This document shows, piece by piece, positions 55,178-64,000 of a stretch of DNA of 64,000 bases. The notes beneath the pieces were generated by a model. It made no database searches. It saw nothing but the letters and a program-made list of their open reading frames with translations, and was not told where the DNA came from. The stretch comes from Flavobacteriales bacterium (lineage in GTDB: Bacteria > Bacteroidota > Bacteroidia > Flavobacteriales_F > PHOS-HE28). The DNA lies in the NCBI GenBank assembly GCA_016710685.1, contig JADJVC010000006.1, positions 434,001-498,000 on the forward strand, in the 5' to 3' direction. Positions within the stretch are counted from its first letter, which is position 1. Each line of letters starts with the position of its first letter. Position numbers and translations under genes: made by a program.

Positions 55178-56335
55178 ATGAGGCTTTTCCTTGCTATCGC
55201 GATAGCAATATTCCTCCTCCCGGAATTCGCGCACGGCCAAGGCGTCGATGCGGCGGGCCTTATGGCGAACGGCAGGCCCACGGATGCGCGCGCCGATGCC
55301 ATGGGTGGTGGCGATGCAGCCATGCCCGGCGACGTGCGCAACATGCTGCAAAGTCCGGCTGCGCTGGTTGATGTCAACGGGTTGGAACTGTACCACCGTT
55401 ATGCCACACCATACTTGTTCTTTACCAAAGCCACCTTTGAACATCTGGCCGTGGCCTATCGAATCAGTGATCGTTTTGCCATCGGTCTGCGATACGATGA
55501 CGATCTGTTGAACTGGAACAAGACTACATTCGGCGGGCTTACATTCGGGGACATGATCGACCCGCGTAGAGGGTTCATCTATTCGCCGTTCGATGCTCAG
55601 GACCGATCCCGGACATTGGCAGCGACCGTTGCCGTCAAAATTCGCGGTGGTTTCTCTGTTGGTGCCAGCATGGAGAACATCGATGTCTCCCGCGCCAACA
55701 TTCCACTGAGCTACTTCTCTTTCGGTGTGCGCCAGCGACTGACCTTTCACGAACGCAGTGGTTGGAAGTACGGCATCATCGGATCGCTGAGCTGCACCAA
55801 TGCATCTTCTGCAAGCGAAACACGGTCCGTCTCGGGGAAGGAGTTTACGAACAGCCTTCCCGTGATCGCTCGCGCAGGAGCATCTTACAGCGTGGAAGTG
55901 CATAAGGGATGGCTCGCGGACACCTTGCCATCGTTGCGTTTCACCGCACTTGCTCAATACGACAACGACCTCACCGCGACGGACAACACAGCTATCCGTT
56001 TCGGAGGTGAACTGGAAGTGTGCGGGTTGCTCGCATTGCGCGGCGGCTGGTTCCATCAGACCATTCCGGGCAGCGCATTGTATGAATCATATCAGAAGGA
56101 ATTCACATACGGCTTCGGCATCATTTTGCCGTTGCAAGCACTTACCAAAGGTCGAATTCCAATTTCTGCTTCCATCGACTACACAGCGCTGCAGCAGCCA
56201 AACACCATCACTACCAAAGAAGGCGTGGTGGTTTCCAATGGAATGGATTACGAAGACTTCCAAAGCATCGGCATCCGCCTGAATTTCGGCATCGGCCAGC
56301 TCTGTAAGAAGCGCCCGAAGGGGGAAGGAAGTTGA
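55178..56335 (+). CDS. Outer-membrane beta-barrel protein (PorV/FadL-like)
   Basis: 385 residues with signal peptide (cut after HGQ). The conserved early block RPTDARADAMGGGDAAMPGDVRNMLQSPAAL, written here in two halves, is typical of PorV/PorQ and UPF0164-type barrels, and many alternating beta-strands follow (FAIGLRYDDDLLNW, GASYSVEVHKGWL, IGIRLNFGIGQL). PorV-type proteins shuttle T9SS cargo, but this one may simply be a porin or transporter. It is preceded by the second 66-bp repeat. Confidence 0.7.
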   Translation: MRLFLAIAIAIFLLPEFAHGQGVDAAGLMANGRPTDARADAMGGGDAAMPGDVRNMLQSPAALVDVNGLELYHRYATPYLFFTKATFEHLAVAYRISDRFAIGLRYDDDLLNWNKTTFGGLTFGDMIDPRRGFIYSPFDAQDRSRTLAATVAVKIRGGFSVGASMENIDVSRANIPLSYFSFGVRQRLTFHERSGWKYGIIGSLSCTNASSASETRSVSGKEFTNSLPVIARAGASYSVEVHKGWLADTLPSLRFTALAQYDNDLTATDNTAIRFGGELEVCGLLALRGGWFHQTIPGSALYESYQKEFTYGFGIILPLQALTKGRIPISASIDYTALQQPNTITTKEGVVVSNGMDYEDFQSIGIRLNFGIGQLCKKRPKGEGS

Positions 56336-56513
56336 GAAGAACGGCGAACGCCATACGCTCGCCAGGTCGCATCTGTGTAAATCAGCGTCTATCCGAGTTC
56401 ACTCGCCTGGGCGTAGCCGCTTCGGCGAAGCACGGTCAGCGGTTCAATTTCATCTGTGGTTCCCAACTTATCTTTGCGCCACGCCTGCATACCGCAGGTT
56501 TGTTCTTTTCCAT

Positions 56514-56612
56514 TGAGCTTATCAAGAAAGGCAGAGGGACTGGCCCTGTGAAGCCTTGGCAACCGTTCGATGTTCACCATTGAGAAGGTGCTAAATCCAG
56601 TTGTTAACTAGC
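56514..56612 (+). ncRNA. SAM-I (S-box) riboswitch ahead of metH
   Basis: The S-box core is clear: CTTATCAAGAAAGGCAGAGG, then GACTGGCCCTGTGAAGCC, TTGGCAACC, and the closing AAGGTGCTAAATCC. These are the conserved SAM-binding and pseudoknot elements. SAM binding normally turns off methionine genes, in agreement with metH downstream. Confidence 0.93.
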
Positions 56613-56692
56613 CCGCCGAGCGAAGTCGAGGTGTGCTATGGGAACAAGAAGATGAGCCGCGATCGAGACCTGTGCATCCCCAAGCATTGACA

Positions 56693-56721
56693 CCTCATCC
56701 GGCCATCGGATGGGGCGTTTT
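56693..56721 (+). terminator. Terminator-like hairpin of the SAM riboswitch expression platform
   Basis: CCTCATCCG (56693-56701) pairs over 9 bp (one G-T) with CGGATGGGG (56707-56715) around a 5-nt loop and is followed by CGTTTTA. It lies 20 bp before the metH ATG and about 80 bp after the aptamer, the position expected for a SAM-induced terminator. Confidence 0.6.
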
Positions 56722-56740
56722 ACTTTCAGGGGCATGAGAC

Positions 56741-57745
56741 ATGATGAAGACGATCGAACAACTCGCGCAAGAGCGCATTCTTGTACTGGACGGCGCCATG
56801 GGCACCATGATCCAGCGCCTTAAGCTGAAGGAGGAAGACTTCCATCCGCCAGGAACGGAAGCGCATAGCATCTTGCTGCAAGGCAACAACGACCTGCTCT
56901 CGCTCTCGCGACCGGAGGCGATCTCGCGCATCCACGAGCAATACTTGGAGGCCGGTGCGGACATCATCGAAACGAACACCTTTAGCGGAACCAGCATTGC
57001 ACAAGCCGAGCACAAGTGCGAACATTTGGTGCGCGACATCAACCTGCGTTCCGCGCAATTGGCAAAGGCCGCATGCGAAAAATTCACCGCGAAGGACCCG
57101 AGCAAACCGCGCTTCGTGGCGGGTTCCATCGGCCCCACGAACCGTACAGCCTCGCTTTCGCCCGACGTGAACGACCCCGGTTTTCGCGCAGTGACTTTTG
57201 ATGAATTGGTGACAGCCTACATGGAGCAAGTAGACGCGCTGATGGAAGGTGGCGCCGACCTGCTGCTGGTGGAAACGATCTTCGATACGCTCAACGCCAA
57301 GGCCGCATTTTACGCCATTGAAGAAGTGTTTGACAAGCGCGGCACGCGGCTTCCGCTGATGTGCAGCGTCACCATCACCGATGCGAGCGGGCGCACCTTG
57401 AGCGGCCAGACCATCGATGCCTTCATGATCAGCATGGCGCACGTGCCCCTCTTCAGCATCGGCCTGAACTGCGCTTTGGGCGCGGCCCAGATGCGACCCT
57501 ATCTCCAAGTGCTCGCGGAACAGGCACCGTGCTTGGTGAGTGTCTATCCCAACGCCGGTCTGCCCGACCAGATGGGCGAGTACCGCGAGACCGCAGAAGT
57601 CACCGCGCGATTGGTCGGCGAGTTCATGAAGGACGGCTTGGTGAACATCGTGGGCGGTTGTTGCGGCACTACTCCGGAGCACATCGCGGCGCTGGCGAAG
57701 GAAGCCGCGAAGCATGCACCGCGTCAAATTTCGGTTATCGCTTGA
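56741..57745 (+). CDS. metH: Methionine synthase, homocysteine-binding domain subunit (split MetH, N-terminal part)
   Basis: 334 residues equal to the first domain of cobalamin-dependent MetH, a TIM barrel that binds Zn and homocysteine. It begins IEQLAQERILVLDGAMGTMIQ, and Zn ligands are in GLNCALGA and GGCCGTTPEH near the C-terminus. It must act with the second protein encoded 129 bp downstream, which carries the folate, cobalamin and reactivation domains. Two-gene MetH is common in Bacteroidota. Controlled by the SAM-I riboswitch. Confidence 0.93.
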   Translation: MMKTIEQLAQERILVLDGAMGTMIQRLKLKEEDFHPPGTEAHSILLQGNNDLLSLSRPEAISRIHEQYLEAGADIIETNTFSGTSIAQAEHKCEHLVRDINLRSAQLAKAACEKFTAKDPSKPRFVAGSIGPTNRTASLSPDVNDPGFRAVTFDELVTAYMEQVDALMEGGADLLLVETIFDTLNAKAAFYAIEEVFDKRGTRLPLMCSVTITDASGRTLSGQTIDAFMISMAHVPLFSIGLNCALGAAQMRPYLQVLAEQAPCLVSVYPNAGLPDQMGEYRETAEVTARLVGEFMKDGLVNIVGGCCGTTPEHIAALAKEAAKHAPRQISVIA

Positions 57746-57746
57746 A

Positions 57747-57866
57747 TGGTGATTGGTAGATGGTGATTGGTGATTAGCCGTTCTCCGACACAGATCCGCG
57801 ACAAACGGACTCCCGACTCAAGACTCACGACTCAAATAATCCTCTGTGCCCTCTGTGCCTCTGTGG
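57747..57866 (+). repeat. Three different tandem short repeats between the metH halves
   Basis: 57747-57774: four TGGTGAT-type heptamers (one degenerate). 57808-57835: four GACTCAN heptamers (GACTCCC, GACTCAA, GACTCAC, GACTCAA). 57841-57866: three CCTCTGTG-type units running into GGTGAAAAA. They fill the spacer between the two metH genes. Confidence 0.85.
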
Positions 57867-57874
57867 TGAAAAAA

Positions 57875-60607
<2,733 letters not shown>

Positions 60608-60629
60608 AACACGCGAAGCCCATTCTGCT

Positions 60630-61850
60630 TTGCGCTCAGCTCCAATATATCGGCTCCTGTTGTTCTGCATTCCGCTTGTACAGGCGGCAGTGGCGCAAGA
60701 GCGCGCCTTGGATCCAGGTGATTGTGCCGGCGCTATCTTCATCAAAGACTCCATCCTGGTGTGTGAAAGGCCGCCACGTGGCTTTGGTAACGTGCTGGAA
60801 ATCAAGGAAAATCCCCCTGAGGACAAGCAGTGGCTGGAGCGCGAGCACAACTCACAGTGGTATGTTTTCCGCTCGCCGGTGAAAACCGTGCTCGAGTTTG
60901 ATATCATCCCTACAGACCCGCTGGACGACATTGACTTCCTGCTGTTCAATGGGGCCATTCCCGACATCTGCGACAAGGTGGCCACCCGGCAAGTGCAGCC
61001 TGTGCGAAGCAACATTTCGCGGAATGACACTACCCTCGGTTCCAAATGCGGCCTGAAGGTTGGCGCAACGGACGATTTCGTCCGCTCTGGCGTGGGCAAA
61101 TCATACAGCCGCGCCATTGACGTGGAAAACGGTGAGCTGCTGTACCTTCTTATCGATTATCAGGAACGCCCACGCGCAGGTTTTACGCTGCATTTCCATT
61201 ACACACCGCCGCCACCGCCGCCGGTTGTGGTAGTACTGCCGCAAGCATTGCGACTGAAACTGGTGGACAGCAAAACCCAACGACCCGTGATCGGCTCCGT
61301 GACTGTTGAAGGCATGCGCTTCGATTCCATCATGCAGGGAAACGATGCCAGTACCTATGAATTCCGGCAGGATAAATTCAGGAAGCTCACCATCGGCTGT
61401 CTCGCTAAGGGCTATATGTTCAAGACGGTCAAAGTGCCGGCTTCTGGCGACAAGGTGGTGGAAGTGGAGATCGCGCTGGACCCCATTGAGCCCGGCGCAC
61501 AGGTGACATTGGACGAAATCCAGTTCATTGGGAACGAAGACAAGGTGCGCCGTGCCTCCCAACCCGCGCTTTACCTACTGCTGCATTTTTTGGAGCAGAA
61601 CCCCACTACGCGCGTGGAGATCCAGGGCCACGTGAACGGGCCGAACACCAAGAGGAACACCAAAGAGTTCATTGAGCTAAGTACATCGCGCGCGCGCACT
61701 GTCCGCGACTTTCTGCTTGTGAATGAGATCGAGGATGAGCGTGTGGTTTTCGCCGGAATGGGCAACGCGTACATGCTTTTTCCCGATCCGAAGAGCGAAT
61801 CCGAAAGCGAGGCCAACCGCAGAGTGGAGGTGCATGTGGTGAGCAAATAG
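60630..61850 (+). CDS. OmpA-family outer-membrane/peptidoglycan-associated protein
   Basis: 406 residues from a TTG at 60630, the only start in frame before a signal peptide (PIYRLLLFCIPLVQAAVAQ). An N-terminal beta-sandwich-like region is followed by a Pro-rich linker (HYTPPPPPPVVVVLP), a carboxypeptidase-regulatory-like segment (SKTQRPVIGSVTVEG) and a C-terminal OmpA domain from about residue 290 (LLHFLEQNPTTRVEIQGHVNG, LSTSRARTVRDFLL, NRRVEVHVV). The OmpA domain should bind peptidoglycan. TTG start and close spacing behind metH suggest low or coupled expression. Confidence 0.8.
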   Translation: MRSAPIYRLLLFCIPLVQAAVAQERALDPGDCAGAIFIKDSILVCERPPRGFGNVLEIKENPPEDKQWLEREHNSQWYVFRSPVKTVLEFDIIPTDPLDDIDFLLFNGAIPDICDKVATRQVQPVRSNISRNDTTLGSKCGLKVGATDDFVRSGVGKSYSRAIDVENGELLYLLIDYQERPRAGFTLHFHYTPPPPPPVVVVLPQALRLKLVDSKTQRPVIGSVTVEGMRFDSIMQGNDASTYEFRQDKFRKLTIGCLAKGYMFKTVKVPASGDKVVEVEIALDPIEPGAQVTLDEIQFIGNEDKVRRASQPALYLLLHFLEQNPTTRVEIQGHVNGPNTKRNTKEFIELSTSRARTVRDFLLVNEIEDERVVFAGMGNAYMLFPDPKSESESEANRRVEVHVVSK

Positions 61851-61920
61851 TAATTCGTTTCCGCCCGGCCCGCGCTCGAACCGTCCATCCATCCGGTGGC
61901 CGCAGTCTTTCCAAGGCTGC

Positions 61921-61928
61921 TATTTTTG
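61921..61928 (+). promoter_or_regulatory. Candidate -7 element of the tolC gene
   Basis: TATTTTTG is an exact TAnnTTTG match, 21 bp before the ATG at 61950. Confidence 0.5.
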
Positions 61929-61949
61929 ACCAAAGTCAAGCCCTTGGTC

Positions 61950-63368
61950 ATGCGCCTCCTTGCCCTACCTCTTTCCCTGTTGATCGCCGCCGCTGTTTCC
62001 GCCCAAACGCCTATGACGCTTGAGCAATGCCTCGCCCGGGCGGAGGAACGCAACCTCAATTTGCGCAACGCGGCTCTGGATGTAAACCTCGCGGAAGAGG
62101 CCCACGATCAAGCATACTGGTCTTTCCTGCCGAACCTGAACGGTGCCGTGACACACGGTTACAATTGGGGCAAGACGATCGACCAATACACCAACACCTT
62201 CGCAACGGACCGCGTGCGAACGAACAACCTCTACCTCAGCAGTGATGTCACCCTTTTTCAAAGTGGGCGCAAACACCAAGAGCTCAAGCGCGCCGCCTTG
62301 GACGAACAATCCGCGACGAAAGCGTACGAGGCTGCACTGAACGACCTGCGGACAAACGTGGTCCGGGCCTACCTGGACCTGTTGGGATTGAAAGAACAAC
62401 AACGCGCCGCAGAGGACCAAGCCGCTTCCACGAAGGAACAATCCCGCATCACCGAAGCCATGGTGGACGCTGGCCGCGTTGCGCGTGCAGATTTGTTGGA
62501 CATCCAGGCCCAGCAAGCCCAAGAGGAATACACGGTGGAAGATTATAAGATCCAAGTTGAAAAAGCACGCTTGACGCTTGGTCAACTGATGCAAATGGAC
62601 CAACAGGAAATGGCAGGACTGACGATCGAAGCCCCGGCCATTGCAGCAATCGATTTTGTGGAGCCGACCGCCACGGAAGACGAAGTTTTGCGCAATGTGT
62701 TGGCAACCAACCCGGCATACGCCCAAGCCGATCTCAGCGCACAAAGCGCGGAGCGTTCCATCGCGATCGCGAAGGCTATCGCGTTGCCCTCAGTTTCTTT
62801 CAACGCTTCTTTGGGTACCGGTTATTCCGGCAGGAATTTCGAATTCGTCGGCGCTCCCGTGCCGGAACAGTCCGTTCTTATCGGTGCTACGGATAGTGGT
62901 GAGCCGGTCTATGCGCCGAGCTTCAGCCAGGCCACACAGGTCAAGTCGCTTTCCCAGCAATTGAGCGACAACCTCAACGAGTCCATCGGCTTCACGCTAA
63001 GCGTTCCCATCTTCAACAACATGCAGAACCGGTACAACACGGCGCAATCGAAGATCCAGTACGAGCGTGCGAAGAACCAGGTGCTCGTGAGCAAGAACGC
63101 TTTGATGCGCGATGTGCAGAACGCGCTCACTGCGCAACGCGGCGCGTACCGCCAGTACATCAGTGCCAGCAAGGCCGTCGAGGCTTCCACGGAAAGTGAA
63201 CGCATGGCCAATGAGAGATTCACGCAACAATCCATCACGGCTACGGACCTCAACATCGCTAAGGCCCGTTTGCAGCAGTCCACGGCGCAGCTCATCAACG
63301 CGAAGTACACCTACCTCATGGCCCAGAAGTCCTTGGACATCCTGCAAGGAAGGCCCGTAACGCTCTGA
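61950..63368 (+). CDS. TolC-family outer-membrane efflux protein
   Basis: 472 residues with signal peptide (cut after AVSAQ). Two OEP repeats with long amphipathic helices (TLEQCLARAEERNLNLRNA, LDEQSATKAYEAALNDLRT, and in the second half VLVSKNALMRDVQNALTAQR, SERMANERFTQQSITATDLN) and the short periplasmic strands between. It forms the trimeric exit duct for an RND or ABC exporter; no inner-membrane partner is in the window. The start at 61950 is set by the signal peptide. Only 2 bp separate it from tsaB. Confidence 0.9.
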   Translation: MRLLALPLSLLIAAAVSAQTPMTLEQCLARAEERNLNLRNAALDVNLAEEAHDQAYWSFLPNLNGAVTHGYNWGKTIDQYTNTFATDRVRTNNLYLSSDVTLFQSGRKHQELKRAALDEQSATKAYEAALNDLRTNVVRAYLDLLGLKEQQRAAEDQAASTKEQSRITEAMVDAGRVARADLLDIQAQQAQEEYTVEDYKIQVEKARLTLGQLMQMDQQEMAGLTIEAPAIAAIDFVEPTATEDEVLRNVLATNPAYAQADLSAQSAERSIAIAKAIALPSVSFNASLGTGYSGRNFEFVGAPVPEQSVLIGATDSGEPVYAPSFSQATQVKSLSQQLSDNLNESIGFTLSVPIFNNMQNRYNTAQSKIQYERAKNQVLVSKNALMRDVQNALTAQRGAYRQYISASKAVEASTESERMANERFTQQSITATDLNIAKARLQQSTAQLINAKYTYLMAQKSLDILQGRPVTL

Positions 63369-63370
63369 TC

Positions 63371-64000
63371 GTGGCACTGCTGCTTTCCTTCGACACCGCA
63401 ACATCGCATCTCGCGGTGGTGCTCGGCAACGGCGCGGAAGCCATCGCGTCGCGTACCGATGCCACGGCTTCTCTTTCACACGCGGAAAGGTTGAACGTCT
63501 TCATCGCCGAAGTGCTACAGGAAGCTGGTCGCGAATTGAAGGATTTGGATGCGGTAGCCGTGGGCACTGGCCCCGGTTCATATACCGGTCTTCGCATCGG
63601 GCTTTCCGCAGCGAAGGGGCTATGTTTTGCATTGGGCAAACCGTTGATCGGCATGGGCACGTTGGAGATCCTGCTCGCGGAACTGCGTAGCAGTGAACAG
63701 GAATTCAGCCCGAAGGACATTTTTTTTCCCATGGTGGATGCACGTCGCATGGAAGTGTACACAAGACCTTTCAATGTAAAAGGAATTTCGCTGGAGGAAA
63801 CAGCGCCGTTGATCTTGGACGATGCATGGTGCGCAAGTCGTCCTACAGGCGCGCGCACCGTGGTGTTCGGCGACGGCGCCGATAAGGCGCAAGAACTTTG
63901 GGCGTGCTATCCGGAGATCCTATACGTACAAGGCATCCGGCCAAACGTTCGCGGGCTCGCGGCTTGCGCAGCGGCGCATTTCGAAAGTGGCCGGTTCAGC
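63371..64000 (+). CDS. tsaB: tRNA threonylcarbamoyladenosine biosynthesis protein TsaB, cut by window edge
   Basis: Starts GTG at 63371 (VALLLSFDTATSHLAV) and is open to the last base, 210 residues so far. LSHAERLNVFIAEVLQEAG and VGTGPGSYTGLRIGLSAAKG are TsaB signatures. With TsaD and TsaE it makes t6A37 on ANN-reading tRNAs; TsaB itself is the inactive ASKHA partner of TsaD. The remaining C-terminus lies beyond the window. Confidence 0.92.
   Translation, partial: MALLLSFDTATSHLAVVLGNGAEAIASRTDATASLSHAERLNVFIAEVLQEAGRELKDLDAVAVGTGPGSYTGLRIGLSAAKGLCFALGKPLIGMGTLEILLAELRSSEQEFSPKDIFFPMVDARRMEVYTRPFNVKGISLEETAPLILDDAWCASRPTGARTVVFGDGADKAQELWACYPEILYVQGIRPNVRGLAACAAAHFESGRFS

Noticed and set aside
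57747..57866. CRISPR array
   Set aside because: Units are 7-9 bp, directly tandem and without unique spacers; no cas genes in the window.
57746..57874. metH interruption as a frameshift or nonsense mutation
   Set aside because: The break is exactly at a domain boundary, the second half has its own start, and two-gene MetH is common in Bacteroidota.

Overview
The window comes from a GC-rich member of the Bacteroidota, probably close to Flavobacteriales. It carries a full-length SprA (type IX secretion translocon) in the conserved order ruvA-sprA-gcvH-vanZ, T9SS C-terminal sorting domains (1-222, 48306-48524), a CarboxypepD_reg-type TonB receptor, an HU-CCDC81/SPOR protein, KdsB (Gram-negative LPS) and several starts sitting just behind a TAnnTTTG promoter element. 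There is no transposase, integrase, rRNA operon or CRISPR array.

Layout. 1-9.96 kb: T9SS cargo tail, sirtuin, ruvA, sprA, gcvH, vanZ. 9.99-29.7 kb: a polysaccharide locus built from two divergent arms. The left arm is one tightly packed minus-strand run, wza-wzc-GT4-MBOAT-SGNH-cysC-cysD-cysN, ending in a perfect hairpin terminator. The right arm carries the phosphoglycosyl transferase, Wzx flippase, two sulfotransferases and a Wzy/ligase-like polymerase, then a convergent sulfotransferase, two more sulfotransferases and a WecG-type transferase. ATP sulfurylase and APS kinase make PAPS, and five sulfotransferases can consume it, so the locus reads as a self-contained sulfated (and probably O-acylated) exopolysaccharide system. 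29.8-41.4 kb: housekeeping genes (deoC, dprA, TonB receptor, kdsB, HU-SPOR, bcp, thioesterase, a heptosyltransferase-like GT9, tatD, ansA) and tRNA-Ser(GGA). 41.5-48.6 kb: a hairpin-rich spacer, an exported TPR-CHAT protease, a membrane TPR protein, an ECF-type sigma factor, a coiled-coil secreted protein and a broken LamG/T9SS protein. 48.8-56.3 kb: dihydrouridine synthase, TfoX-like protein, S9 peptidase, small membrane protein, VOC protein, an AAA ATPase bracketed by a 66-bp direct repeat, and an outer-membrane barrel. 56.5-64 kb: SAM-I riboswitch with a terminator-like hairpin, two-gene metH, OmpA-like protein, TolC and the start of tsaB.

A recurrent feature is single-base frameshifts in otherwise well-conserved genes (sprA twice, CHAT twice, sigma factor, LamG several, dus, S9 peptidase). 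Most are in short homopolymers and several compensate each other, which suggests uncorrected sequencing errors more than gene decay. Products and lengths for these genes are given as reconstructed reading paths. Functional names rest on motifs and family knowledge; no database search was run.
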